Assembly: GCA_021496505.1 (NCBI GenBank)
Contig: CP053031.1
Coordinates: forward strand, 2,782,001-2,846,000
Direction: 5' to 3'
Length of the DNA stretch: 64,000 bases
From: Thermoleophilia bacterium SCSIO 60948
GTDB taxonomy: Bacteria; Actinomycetota; Thermoleophilia; Solirubrobacterales; 70-9
Shown here: positions 34,054 to 42,677 of the stretch, in pieces
How the letters are laid out: each line of letters starts with the position of its first letter
Position numbering within the stretch: the first letter of the stretch is position 1
Made by a program: the position numbers and the translations under genes
Notes under the pieces: generated by a model
Seen by the model: the letters and a program-made list of their open reading frames with translations, nothing else
What the model was told of the DNA's origin: nothing
Databases searched by the model: none

Positions 34054-34919
34054 GGCTTGAGGAAGAGGTAGCCCTCGATCGTCACGGTGTTGCGATTCGG
34101 GTTGGGGTCACCCGCACGGAAGTCGAGGTAGAGAGGCCCGCCGAACTCGCCCGCGGCCTGGCCCGGCGCGTTCGGCGTGTAGAAGTGGTCGCCACGCTCG
34201 GACCCGCCGCCCTCCCCCAGCTGACCCCAGGCGTCGGCGACCGAGAAGTCCGCGGACCCGGGGCCCGGAATGGTGCCGCGGATGTAGGAGGTCACCGTGC
34301 CGCCGAACTGCTGCCACGGATAAGTCTGGAAGCTGAGCGTGTGGGGACCGTGGTCCCAGTCGAGCCTGCCCGCCTGGACATCTCCGCCGAACCCGGTACC
34401 CCACGGGTACGGACCGGCGTTGACCCAGAGGTTCGCGCCCTGAGTCGTGCACGCGCCCCGGCCGCGGCTGATGCTGTCGCCGCTGCAGATCATCGAGACC
34501 TTGCTCAGCTTGCAGAAGGTGGTCGGCCCCTCGCTGACGTACGGGGAGCAGGTCGGGGCGGGCACTCCGTTGTCATCGCCTCCGCCGACGCCGGCCTTCG
34601 ACGTCGTCCGGCTGATCGCCGAAGCGCAGCGCTTCGTGCGAAGCGTCTTCGCATAAAGCGTTCCTCGGGCATCGAGCTGGGCGTACCAGACGCTCGGTCC
34701 CTCCCCTCGGCTCGTCCGCGAACGCGCGATGCGCTTGTCCTCACCGGGGCGGGCCTTCTTGCCACGCATCCGGAAGACGGCAACCTTCCGGCCCTCGCGG
34801 CAGACGTTCCTGCCGCCGCTGACGGCACCCATCACGCCCTTCTCCCACGGCGAGATCGAGACGCGGGCATGCCGAGCGGCGTCGGCCGGTGCGGCGGCAA
34901 GGAGAGCGAGGCCGACCAA
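34050..34919 (-). CDS. secreted protein of unknown function, start uncertain
   Basis: About 290 residues; the mature part begins ARHARVSISPWEKGVMGAVS and carries paired cysteines (CSPYVSEGPTTFCKLSK, CSGDSISRGRGACTTQG) and an aromatic beta-rich C-terminus. The only near start is TTG 34919, which leaves a very short signal peptide, but the in-frame codons just upstream (RRGTAALAVFATLVGLALL) complete a good signal peptide. No ATG, GTG or TTG lies there, so initiation may use CTG near 34965 or be further upstream. It is the first gene of the operon with the 981-residue protein (4-bp overlap). Confidence 0.65.
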   Translation of the reverse strand: MVGLALLAAAPADAARHARVSISPWEKGVMGAVSGGRNVCREGRKVAVFRMRGKKARPGEDKRIARSRTSRGEGPSVWYAQLDARGTLYAKTLRTKRCASAISRTTSKAGVGGGDDNGVPAPTCSPYVSEGPTTFCKLSKVSMICSGDSISRGRGACTTQGANLWVNAGPYPWGTGFGGDVQAGRLDWDHGPHTLSFQTYPWQQFGGTVTSYIRGTIPGPGSADFSVADAWGQLGEGGGSERGDHFYTPNAPGQAAGEFGGPLYLDFRAGDPNPNRNTVTIEGYLFLKP

Positions 34920-35198
34920 GGTGGCGAAGACTGCGAGCGCGGCGGTGCCGCGTCTCGCCGCTGCGATCGGGAGGCTCAGCGACCTCGCGGCGTGCTCAGT
35001 CAGTCGTGCCTCTCCGCGGGCTCCCGCCGCATGCGCGCCCGCGGCAGCTCGTGCGCCTCGAGGGCTTGGGCGGAGAGTCCATGAGTCGCCTTTCGGCCGT
35101 TACGCCGAGGACCTTGAGCGCTCGACCGTGCGCGCAGCACCCGACCCGAGCCCCGGGCGCCCGGCGTCGTGCGTCCAGATCGACCACACTGCCTCCCG

Positions 35199-36296
35199 AT
35201 GCCCGATCACCTTCGCGACCCGGGCTTCGGCTCAGAGCACCCGTTCGCGATCGGCGTCGAGGAGGAGCTCTTCCTCGCCGACCCCTCGGATGGGCGGCTC
35301 CTGAACGCCCGTGAGCGAGTCCTCGATTCGATCGCCGACCCCGCCCGCGGAGAGATCACCGGTGAGGTCCACGCCTGCGAGATCGAGCTGATCAGCGGCG
35401 TGTGCCGGACCGCCGGCGAGGCGGTGGCCGAACTCTCCGAGCTGCGCCGGATCGTGCTCGACTCGGGCGTCGGCCTGATCGGCAGCGGCACCCACCCCTC
35501 CGCCGACGAGCAACGTGCCGAGGTCAGCGACCGCGAGCGCTACCGGTTCATCTCCGAGCAGCTCGGCGACGCGCTCGTGACCCCGGTGGCCGCGACCCAT
35601 GTCCACATCGGGATGCCGGATGCCGAGACCGCGATCCGGGTCTTCAACGGCCTGCGCCGGCACCTTCCCGTGCTCGAGGCGCTCGCCGCCAACGCCCCGT
35701 TCCGCCACGGGCGCGACACCGGCTTTGCATCGGCTCGCGAACTCGCCCTGCGCGCCTGGGCGCGATCCGGAACGCCGCGCCCGATGGACGACTACGAGGA
35801 CTTCGTCGCCTACGCCGAGCGGCTGAACCGCGCCGCCGGGATCGAGGACTACACGTTCCACTGGTGGAAGCTGCGACCGCATCCCGCGCTCGGGACGGTC
35901 GAGCTGAGGGCGCTCGACGCCCAAGCGACGCCGGCGCACACCGCCTCGATCTCTGCGCTGGTCCACGCGCTCGCACGCCACGAGGCCGACGCCGACCCGA
36001 TCCCCGGCCCGGCGCCCGAGATCCTCGAGGAGTCGTCCTACCGCGGCGCGAGGGCCGGGCTCGACGCCGAGCTCCCCGACGCCGACGGCCGGCTCACCCC
36101 CGCCAGGGATGTCCTCGCCGCGACCCTGGAGCTCGCCGCCGACGCCGCCGCCGAGCTCGGCTGCACGGGCGAGCTCGGCGCGATCGAGGATCTCGTCGCC
36201 GTCGGCGGCGGCGCGGGGCTTCAGGAGCGCGACGCCGAGCGGGGCGGGATCGACGCGGTTCTGGAGGGACTGCTCGAACGGGCGAAGCCGACCTGA
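35199..36296 (+). CDS. carboxylate-amine ligase, YbdK/GCS2 family
   Basis: A 365-residue ATP-dependent ligase of the glutamate-cysteine ligase type 2 fold. FAIGVEEELFLADPSDGRLL holds the metal glutamates, AATHVHIGMPDAETAIRVFN the substrate region, and YTFHWWKLRPHPALGTVELR is the signature near residue 235. Members couple glutamate to an amine; in actinobacteria some make gamma-glutamylcysteine. ATG 35199 and GTG 35169 are both possible starts. Its stop codon lies 10 bp from the first tRNA-Arg repeat, so it marks the chromosomal edge of the island. Confidence 0.88.
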   Translation: MPDHLRDPGFGSEHPFAIGVEEELFLADPSDGRLLNARERVLDSIADPARGEITGEVHACEIELISGVCRTAGEAVAELSELRRIVLDSGVGLIGSGTHPSADEQRAEVSDRERYRFISEQLGDALVTPVAATHVHIGMPDAETAIRVFNGLRRHLPVLEALAANAPFRHGRDTGFASARELALRAWARSGTPRPMDDYEDFVAYAERLNRAAGIEDYTFHWWKLRPHPALGTVELRALDAQATPAHTASISALVHALARHEADADPIPGPAPEILEESSYRGARAGLDAELPDADGRLTPARDVLAATLELAADAAAELGCTGELGAIEDLVAVGGGAGLQERDAERGGIDAVLEGLLERAKPT

Positions 36297-36305
36297 GCTG
36301 AAAGC

Positions 36306-36349
36306 AACGCGCCCGATTGGATTCGAACCAATGACCTTCGGTTTCGTAG
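36306..36349 (-). repeat. tRNA-Arg 3'-end fragment, distal att copy (R1)
   Basis: A 44-bp sequence identical to 46311-46354. On the minus strand it runs from anticodon-loop base C32 (CTACGAAACCG...) through the T arm to the 3' end plus two bases. The 5' half of the tRNA is missing, so it is not a functional gene. No element-end block precedes it, so it is the outer boundary of the tandem array. Confidence 0.9.
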
Positions 36350-36456
36350 GCTTGAGGTCGTCGATCTCACGCGGTCGTAAGCCGAATGGGACCCTGGGAA
36401 TTCGGAGTCCGTGCGGCAGCCTCGGGTCGGCGACCGTCAATAGCGGGTTCAGATTC

Positions 36457-37836
36457 CTAGCGGCCTCGCTCGCCTCGGTAGCGCACGGTGACGAAGTCGT
36501 CGCGCGGGCCTCGGGCGCCGACCAGAGGGTTTGACGTCCCCGCTGCGACCAGGTCGTTGTTTGCGGCGATCGCTACCGCCTCGGCGATATCGAGATGTTC
36601 GTCGTCGAAATTCGGCCGAACGTTGGTCTGGACGGTTCCATCGCCTCCGAATTGCGGGTCGAGATCGCCGTTCGCGCGCAATCGGGCCAGCGCAAAGCGC
36701 AGCTCACCGGTGGCGTTGTTCCGTCCCGTGACCATGAAGCCGGCCATCACGATCCTGCCTCTGGAGTCGCGGGCCAGTGCATAGGCACCGGCGCCGTCCT
36801 CGCCCTTGCCGAAGTCGAGCTGGGTCGAGCCGCCGTCCTCGCCGAACGAGGTGTCGGTCTCGCCGTCGGGAAAGCTGCGGACCGCGGCCATCCTGAATCC
36901 CTCGCCATCGTCGCTCTTGCCGACCGTGAGGATCCGGTCATCGGGCAGGACGTCAACGGCACGGGCCTCGCCGACCGAGACCGGACCGCGGTACTCCACC
37001 CCGTTGACGCCGAAGCTCGTGTCGATCTGACCGTCAACGGTGAAGCGCGAGAGGATCCAGCTCTGCCCGACCTCGCCGACCACGATCGCCTTGCCGTCGG
37101 ACTGCAGGTCGACGCCATAGCCGCGGGCGTAGGTGTCTTCGCCGTAGGTCGTGTAGAGGTGGCCGTTGTCGTTGAAGGAGTTGTCGAGCTCGCCGTTCGG
37201 CAGGAAGCGCGCCATTGCGACCGAGTAGGTATCGGTGACCGCGTTTCGGGTCTCGCCAGCGATCGTGATCTTGCCGTCGGGACCGACGACCATGTCCTTG
37301 GCGGTGGATTGACCGTTGATAGGAGCTGAGGCAACACCTTCCTGAGCAAAGGTTCGGTCGAGCTCCCCGTCCTCGTCGAATCGCACCACGCCGAGTTCCG
37401 AGTCGCAGATCCCGGCGAGTAGAACCTGGCCGTCCGGGAGTAATTCCATGTCTTGGCCGTTCGAACACTGCCGGGCTCTGGCGACCCCCTTTTCGCCGTA
37501 GCTTCGATCTCGGCCCCCGGAGCGGTCGTAGCGAACGACGATCATCGTCCCGGTCCCGTTCGGAGCGATCGCCCAACCCCCGACGAGAATCTTGCCGTCA
37601 GGCTGAACCGCGACCGAGTTGGAGAAGTCGCGCTTGCCGCCTGAGAAGTCATCGAGCCGACGTCCGTTGTTGCCGAAGGACTTAACGAGCTGCCCCGGTC
37701 TAGTTGAGTCCCGCTCGCGCGGCGGTGTAGCTGCGCTTGCCATCAGGCAGCAGCCGTGCGCGGCGGCGAGGAGGAAGGCAACAATCGGACCGAGTACACG
37801 GAGCCTCGTTCTGCGGGTCGTGCGCAAACCGCTCAT
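36457..37836 (-). CDS. secreted delta-60 repeat beta-propeller protein (unit 1)
   Basis: A 459-residue protein with an N-terminal hydrophobic signal (VLGPIVAFLLAAAHGCCLMA) and seven repeats of about 55-60 residues with the core xVxxQPDGKILVGG: SVAVQPDGKILVGG, DMELLPDGQVLLAG, DMVVGPDGKITIAGE, GVDLQSDGKAIVVGE, AVDVLPDDRILTVGK, ALARDSRGRIVMAGF and AVAIAANNDLVAAG. Seven blades suggest a closed propeller of the delta-60 (TIGR02608) type, likely a carbohydrate- or protein-binding surface. Its ATG overlaps the hydrolase stop by 4 bp, so it is coupled to it. Its homologue in unit 2 is about 80% identical over the middle blades. Confidence 0.82.
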   Translation of the reverse strand: MSGLRTTRRTRLRVLGPIVAFLLAAAHGCCLMASAATPPRERDSTRPGQLVKSFGNNGRRLDDFSGGKRDFSNSVAVQPDGKILVGGWAIAPNGTGTMIVVRYDRSGGRDRSYGEKGVARARQCSNGQDMELLPDGQVLLAGICDSELGVVRFDEDGELDRTFAQEGVASAPINGQSTAKDMVVGPDGKITIAGETRNAVTDTYSVAMARFLPNGELDNSFNDNGHLYTTYGEDTYARGYGVDLQSDGKAIVVGEVGQSWILSRFTVDGQIDTSFGVNGVEYRGPVSVGEARAVDVLPDDRILTVGKSDDGEGFRMAAVRSFPDGETDTSFGEDGGSTQLDFGKGEDGAGAYALARDSRGRIVMAGFMVTGRNNATGELRFALARLRANGDLDPQFGGDGTVQTNVRPNFDDEHLDIAEAVAIAANNDLVAAGTSNPLVGARGPRDDFVTVRYRGERGR

Positions 37837-39239
37837 TGCTCGTCTTGAAATGCGGTGAGAAGCGGGCGCGAAATCGTGCCCGCGAAGCCGCCAGGCAGCG
37901 TGCCGTTCGGTTGGCGTTTGAACAGACCGTAGGTGTTCGTTCGCCTTCGAACGCTGTTGTCGCCGTCCGCGACACCGTCACCATCGGCGTCGTCGGTGGC
38001 ACCGTCGTAGTGCCCTGTGTTGTCCGGGCACTTCACATTGCCCTTGTCTGAGTCGCGCGTGTTGTCGACCACACTGAACCAGGCGAGACGCTGGACCGCC
38101 ACCTGCGAGGCGCGGATGTCATTCATCAAACTGGTCAACCGGTCGGCCTGGAGGTCCTCGTCGCGCACGCACTTCCAGCGTCCTGGTTCGCTCGAGTCGG
38201 CATCCGCAACGCCCCAAGCAACCTCCGTCACTCCGACATCCGTCACTCCGTCGAGGGTCGTCAGGTGGCTCCGGACCTTCTCCGGCACCTGACTGGCGGT
38301 TTTGGCGTACGCGTGAATCGTGAGCACATCGAACTTCGTCCGTCTGCTCTGGTTCGTGTTGTATTCCGCGAAGCGCCTGGTCCAGCGCCGCGTGCCGTTC
38401 GTCTCGGCGCCTCCGGCGGCGATTTCGCCTGCGTCAACTCCGATGCCGGGGTCGCCTGCCTCGAGACCGTCGTGGAAATGAACCAGCAGGTCCGAGTAGG
38501 CCTCGGCGCGATTGTTGATCGATGTCAATCCCTCCGGAGCGGCCGGCGAAGAGTCGACCCCCCAGTTCTCCGCAGTGTTCGGCTCGTTCCAAAGCGCGAA
38601 CCGGTCGACGGTGAACGGGCTCGCAGAGCCGTAGTGCGCGGCTAGTGCTTGCGCGAAGGCCTGAAACTCGTCGTAGCGGCTCGGAACCGGCGGGCACATC
38701 TTGACGTCGGTCGCGCCTTGGACTCGAGCGACGCAGTTCGGGTTGGCCGCCCATTCGGGAGCGTCGAGGACGCGAACGGTCCGGATTGGGATCTCGACGT
38801 CGGTCTGATCCGTCGGGTCGTTCAGATACGCGCCGAACTCTTCGTCGTAGGAGTCGAACTGAAGCGGTCGCTCGCCGACGCTGCCGGGCGCGTCCGGCTG
38901 GACGATGCACCAGCGAATCGACAGCTCCACCGCTCCAGTCTGCGCGGCCTGTGAGGCTCGGGCCCCGAGTTGCCCCTGCGCAACGGGCCGCAGAATCGGC
39001 TTCAGGTTCACGTTCGGCTTTTCGCCAGAGGGGCGGCCCTCGTCCGGCGGAGGCTCGGGAAGCGTCTCCGTCGGATCGTCCTCGAGGTAGTCGGCCTTGA
39101 GCGGACCCTCGAGCGGATTGCCATCCTCCTCGTTGGCCGTGCCCTCCGACGGGCAGGAGTCCTTGTCAACCTCGTCCGTGCTCGCCTGGGCCGCCGCCGG
39201 CGGCGCAGACGGCTTAGCAGCGAGCAACGTTGCGAACAT
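37833..39239 (-). CDS. secreted glycoside hydrolase-like protein, clan GH-A style (unit 1); 5' end frameshifted
   Basis: 468 residues from ATG 39239. RFALWNEPNTAENWG (E219) matches the acid/base motif of clan-A TIM-barrel hydrolases (GH39/GH5-like) and DVGVTEVAWG (E339) is in the position of the nucleophile. Before the barrel lies an acidic linker with PLKADYLEDDPTETLPEPPP. ATG 39239 falls inside a hydrophobic segment that continues upstream as LSRLTILIALAAIA, so the true signal peptide begins earlier. ATG 39306, with GGGAAGG nine bases before it, is out of frame by one base because of the G9 tract at 39282-39290. With G8 the reading would be MSASNRGGLSRLTILIALAA. Likely exported, acting on a surface polysaccharide. 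Confidence 0.78.
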   Translation of the reverse strand: MFATLLAAKPSAPPAAAQASTDEVDKDSCPSEGTANEEDGNPLEGPLKADYLEDDPTETLPEPPPDEGRPSGEKPNVNLKPILRPVAQGQLGARASQAAQTGAVELSIRWCIVQPDAPGSVGERPLQFDSYDEEFGAYLNDPTDQTDVEIPIRTVRVLDAPEWAANPNCVARVQGATDVKMCPPVPSRYDEFQAFAQALAAHYGSASPFTVDRFALWNEPNTAENWGVDSSPAAPEGLTSINNRAEAYSDLLVHFHDGLEAGDPGIGVDAGEIAAGGAETNGTRRWTRRFAEYNTNQSRRTKFDVLTIHAYAKTASQVPEKVRSHLTTLDGVTDVGVTEVAWGVADADSSEPGRWKCVRDEDLQADRLTSLMNDIRASQVAVQRLAWFSVVDNTRDSDKGNVKCPDNTGHYDGATDDADGDGVADGDNSVRRRTNTYGLFKRQPNGTLPGGFAGTISRPLLTAFQDEQ

Positions 39240-39306
39240 CGCGATCGCGGCCAGCGCGATCAGGATTGTCAGTCTTGATAGCCCCCCCCCGGTTGCTAGC
39301 GCTCAT
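39214..39306 (-). promoter_or_regulatory. G9 tract and off-frame 30-aa leader of the unit 1 hydrolase
   Basis: ATG 39306 has a good ribosome site but with nine G (39282-39290, read C9 on plus) runs into a 30-codon frame ending at 39214. Loss of one G joins it to the signal peptide and the enzyme. The codons between the tract and ATG 39239 differ from unit 2 by a change that is silent only in the signal-peptide frame, so that frame is under coding selection. Confidence 0.6.
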
Positions 39307-39572
39307 CAGTGCCGCCTTCCCGTGGGCTAAGCCGCTCGGGGCGACCTGTTCGATCGGTGATTCTTGCAGACGGGCCGAGAGTCCCGGTGAGGGTGGCCGG
39401 TTGATCGAGTCGACCTCAGCGGGGCGGGCGAGCGAGATCTGGAGCCCTTGTCGGTGGCCGGTCGAGCCGCGCGCTGGCGGGACCACGCCCATTTGAGTGT
39501 TGGCTCGCCTACGAAGCAGTCACCATCGCAAGGCCCAACGGCGAGGGCCCGCGCGAAAGTCTGCATCGCGAG

Positions 39573-39730
39573 AGAGCCTGAATACGGTTCTACGGAGCGC
39601 CCTCCGCGCGATAGTTGCGAGATAGTCCCGCACCGCATGGATGAGCCATCTGGCCTCAGAGGCGAAGTGGCGGCTGTTGCGGCACCTGTCGACACTCCGC
39701 GTGCCAGAGCGGTTTGTCGGCCTTCAGAGC
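39573..39730. other. conserved unit-end block of unit 1
   Basis: About 158 bp similar to the blocks at 42944-43102 and 46151-46310, each abutting a tRNA-Arg repeat. At 39606-39628 are two near-tandem 11-mers, GCGCGATAGTT and GCGAGATAGTC, 125 bp from the att copy. Tandem ~10-bp repeats at this distance are typical of arm-type sites for tyrosine recombinases. Confidence 0.55.
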
Positions 39731-39774
39731 AACGCGCCCGATTGGATTCGAACCAATGACCTTCGGTTTCGTAG
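39731..39774 (-). repeat. tRNA-Arg 3'-end fragment (R2)
   Basis: The same 44 bp as R1, R3 and the 3' part of the intact tRNA, with no mismatch. Immediately beyond the anticodon-loop end the four copies diverge, so the anticodon loop is the edge of identity. Confidence 0.9.
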
Positions 39775-39908
39775 CCTCGACGTCGCCCGCGCGCTGAGTC
39801 GGCCGGCGGCTGGCTCGGTTCGAGCGATCCGCCAAGTCCGCGAGCGCGGACCCACGGGCAAGGCCAGGCCCGGGACCCGATCGGGCGGGTCCGTAGCCTC
39901 AGAGTGGG

Positions 39909-41276
39909 CTAGCGGCGCTCGCCTCGAACCCTTGCGATCGCGATGTCCTCGGGCTTGCCCGGCTTGCGGTCGGAGTAGCCAGCGACGAGGGCATCGCCGT
40001 TTCGCCCTGCAGCGACTGCCGTCGCGAGATCATCGTGGTGTCGGGGGAGCTGCGGACGCATATCGATACGTACCGTTCCATCCCCGTCTCCGAAGGTGCG
40101 ATCGAGCTGACCGTCGGCGCGCAGGCGAGCCAGCGCAAACCGCCTGACTCTGTCCGGACCCCCGCCGAAGTTCGTGTAACCCGCCATCAATATCCGCCCC
40201 TTCGAGTCCCGGTCCATGGCCCAGGCCTCTTCCTCTCCTTCGCGATTCTTGATCGTCGCCTCGGCCAGGCCCCGGTCGCCGAAGCTGGTGTCGGTATCGC
40301 CGTTCGGCAGTGATCTCACCGCGGCCATTCGAAATCCGTCCCCGTCGAATGAGGTGCCGGCAGCGAGGATCCGGTCGTCCGCCAACACCTCGACCGCATG
40401 GGCGACACCGACCGAGACCGGCCCTCGGTATTCGACCCCGTTGACCCCGAAGCCCGTGTCGATCTGCCCATCGACGGTGAAGCGCGAGAGGATCCAGCTT
40501 CCGCCGACTTCGCCGACGACGATCGCCTTCCCGTCTGACTGCAGGTCGACGCCGTAGCCGCGGGCGTAGGTGTCCTCGCCGTAGGTGGTAAAGAGGTGGC
40601 CGTCGCCGGAGAACGAGGTGTCGAGCTCGCCGTTTGGCAGGAAACGGGCCATTGCGACCGAGTAGCCGCCGGTGACGGCATTCTCCGTTTCGCCGGCGAC
40701 CGTGATCTTGCCGTCCGGGCCGACAACGACGTCTTTAGCGATCGATCCGCCGTTGATGGGCGCGAAGGAGGACCCGTTCTCGCCGAAGCCGCGATCCAGC
40801 TTGCCGTTCTTGGTGAAACGGGCCAAGCCGAGCTCGGACTCGCAGCCACCGACCACGATGATCTTGCCGCTCTCCAGCGGCGTGATTCCATGACCGGCGT
40901 AGCAGCGCCGAGCCTTTGCGACACCGTTGTCGCCGAAGCTCCTGTCGCGGCGACCCGAGTGGTCGTAGCGGACCAGGACCATCGTGCCCGTGCCATTCGG
41001 TGCGACGGTGTTGCCGCCGACCAAGATCTTTCCGTCGGGCTGCACGGCGACCGAGTAGCCGACGTCTCGTTTGCCGCCTGCAAGGTCATCAAGCTGCCGC
41101 CCGTCGTCGCCGAACGACTTAACGAGTGAGCCGGGCGATTGCTTCGTCGACTCGGCCATAGCTACGCCCTCGTCGTCCGATCCCGCTGCCGCGGCCACGG
41201 TCGTCAGCGCGGCCAGAACCGCGACGATGAGGATGGCCCAGGCAGCAAGCCCGCCCGAAGCTGAGCCGGTTCTCAT
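39909..41276 (-). CDS. secreted delta-60 repeat beta-propeller protein (unit 2)
   Basis: A 455-residue homologue of the unit 1 propeller. Signal segment LAAWAILIVAVLAALTTVAA, then seven blades with SVAVQPDGKILVGG, GITPLESGKIIVVGG, DVVVGPDGKITVAGE, GVDLQSDGKAIVVGE, AVEVLADDRILAAGT, AMDRDSKGRILMAGY and AVAAGRNGDALVAGY. The fourth blade is identical to unit 1. The N-terminal signal sequences are unrelated, while the blades are close, so the passenger is conserved and the exporter leader replaced or diverged. Overlaps the hydrolase stop by 4 bp. Confidence 0.82.
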   Translation of the reverse strand: MRTGSASGGLAAWAILIVAVLAALTTVAAAAGSDDEGVAMAESTKQSPGSLVKSFGDDGRQLDDLAGGKRDVGYSVAVQPDGKILVGGNTVAPNGTGTMVLVRYDHSGRRDRSFGDNGVAKARRCYAGHGITPLESGKIIVVGGCESELGLARFTKNGKLDRGFGENGSSFAPINGGSIAKDVVVGPDGKITVAGETENAVTGGYSVAMARFLPNGELDTSFSGDGHLFTTYGEDTYARGYGVDLQSDGKAIVVGEVGGSWILSRFTVDGQIDTGFGVNGVEYRGPVSVGVAHAVEVLADDRILAAGTSFDGDGFRMAAVRSLPNGDTDTSFGDRGLAEATIKNREGEEEAWAMDRDSKGRILMAGYTNFGGGPDRVRRFALARLRADGQLDRTFGDGDGTVRIDMRPQLPRHHDDLATAVAAGRNGDALVAGYSDRKPGKPEDIAIARVRGERR

Positions 41277-42610
41277 TGCTCGTTTTGGAACGCTTCGAGC
41301 AGGAACTGACGCGGAACGGCATCGGCAAATCCATCGTCAAGCGAACCGTCGGGCTGGCGCTTGAAGAGGCCGAACGTGTTGATGCCATCACGGACGTTGT
41401 TCGCGTAGTAGCCGCTGTTGTCAGGGCACTTCACGGACTCCCCTGGGGCGACTGCCTTCTTGTTGTCGATAACGCTGAACCAAGCGACGCGGTGTATCGG
41501 CACCCGAGTGGCGTGAACCTCATCCATGAGGTCAACCAGCCGGTTTCGCTGTGCCAAGTTGCTCGATACGCATTTCCAGCGCCCCTGCGCCGAGCTCTCG
41601 TTGGCGATACCCCACGCAACTTCGGTGACCCCGACCGCGGTCACCCCCGGCAGGTCGCGGTGGCTTCGGACCTTCTCGGGAACCTGATCAGGAGTCTCCG
41701 AGTAGGCGTGGATCGTCAAGACGTCGAAGTTGTCATCACGCCCCTCATTCGAGTTGTAAGCGGCGAAGCGGTCGGTCCAGCGACGGGTGCCGTTCTTAGT
41801 CTCGCCGCCCGCTGCGAGCTCGCCCGCATCCACGCTGACTCCTGGATCCCCAGCGTCGAGCCCGTTGTGGAATCGGGCGAGTAGGTCAGAGTAGGCGTCG
41901 GCACGGTCTTGGATCGAGCTCAGAGGTTCTCGGTCATCAGGGGGATCCGAGTCGACGCCCCAATTCTCAGCCGTGTTCGGCTCGTTCCAGAGCGCGAAGC
42001 GATCGATCGTGAAGCGGCTGGCGGATCCGTAGTGCTCGGCGAGATCCTCTGAGAAGTCCTTGAAGTCGTTGTAGTGCTCGAAGACCGGCGGACACATCGT
42101 GACGTCGGTGTCCTCGACGAGATCGATGCAGTCCTGATCGATCGCCCATTCCGGAGCATCGAGCACGCGAACGGTGCGGATTGGGATCCCAGCATCGACG
42201 TAGGCGTCGAACTCCTCGTCGTAGGCCTCCCACTGGTACTCGGGCGGCTCGGTATCGACCGGCTCGTCGGGCTGGAGGATGCACCAGCGGATCGAGAGCT
42301 CGACGGCGCCGGTGTCGGCGCTAGCGGATGCAGCGGCTCCCGTCTCACCTTCGGCGACCGGGCGCAGGATCGGCTTCAGGTTCTCGTTCGGAGGCGGACC
42401 GCTCGGCCGGCCTTCGTCGGGCGGCGGCTCGGGGAGCGTCTCGGTCGGATCGTCCTCGAGGTAGTCGGCCTTCAGCGGGCCCTCAAGCGGGTTGGCGGCG
42501 TCGTCGTTGGGCGTCCCTGTCGACGGGCAAGAGGACTTGTCGACCGGTGTGCTGCCTTGCGCTTCAGCCGGTGGTGGCCCGTGTCTAGAGCTCGACAACG
42601 CTGCGAACAT
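41273..42610 (-). CDS. secreted glycoside hydrolase-like protein (unit 2); 5' end frameshifted
   Basis: 445 residues from ATG 42610. RFALWNEPNTAENWG gives the acid/base glutamate E210 and AVGVTEVAWG the putative nucleophile E330; conserved cysteines lie in RWCILQPD, VTMCPPV and KWKCVS-type positions. The acidic PLKADYLEDDPTETLPEPPP linker is the same as in unit 1. As there, the hydrophobic signal continues upstream (LSRLTILIALAAIA) and ATG 42677 with its GGGAAGG site is one base out of frame because of a G9 tract at 42653-42661. Confidence 0.78.
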   Translation of the reverse strand: MFAALSSSRHGPPPAEAQGSTPVDKSSCPSTGTPNDDAANPLEGPLKADYLEDDPTETLPEPPPDEGRPSGPPPNENLKPILRPVAEGETGAAASASADTGAVELSIRWCILQPDEPVDTEPPEYQWEAYDEEFDAYVDAGIPIRTVRVLDAPEWAIDQDCIDLVEDTDVTMCPPVFEHYNDFKDFSEDLAEHYGSASRFTIDRFALWNEPNTAENWGVDSDPPDDREPLSSIQDRADAYSDLLARFHNGLDAGDPGVSVDAGELAAGGETKNGTRRWTDRFAAYNSNEGRDDNFDVLTIHAYSETPDQVPEKVRSHRDLPGVTAVGVTEVAWGIANESSAQGRWKCVSSNLAQRNRLVDLMDEVHATRVPIHRVAWFSVIDNKKAVAPGESVKCPDNSGYYANNVRDGINTFGLFKRQPDGSLDDGFADAVPRQFLLEAFQNEQ

Positions 42611-42677
42611 CGCGATCGCGGCCAGCGCGATCAGGATCGTCAGTCTTGATAGCCCCCCCCCGGTTGCTAGCGCTCAT
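42585..42677 (-). promoter_or_regulatory. G9 tract and off-frame 30-aa leader of the unit 2 hydrolase
   Basis: The second copy of the arrangement at 39214-39306: start codon, MSASNRGG, G9 (42653-42661), then a 30-codon frame ending at 42585. With G8 the signal peptide and enzyme are read. Start, tract length and off-frame stop position are the same in both units. Confidence 0.6.

Larger units (their letters stand above)
36306..39730 (-). mobile_element. tRNA-Arg-bounded unit 1 (3.4 kb, no integrase)
   Basis: Bounded by tRNA-Arg 3'-end copies R1 and R2. Contents: a beta-propeller gene, a glycoside hydrolase gene with a G9 tract, about 420 bp of noncoding DNA, and the conserved ~160-bp end block abutting R2. 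Unit 2 has the same gene order and homologous noncoding DNA. No recombinase, transposase or replication gene is present. Confidence 0.8.
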
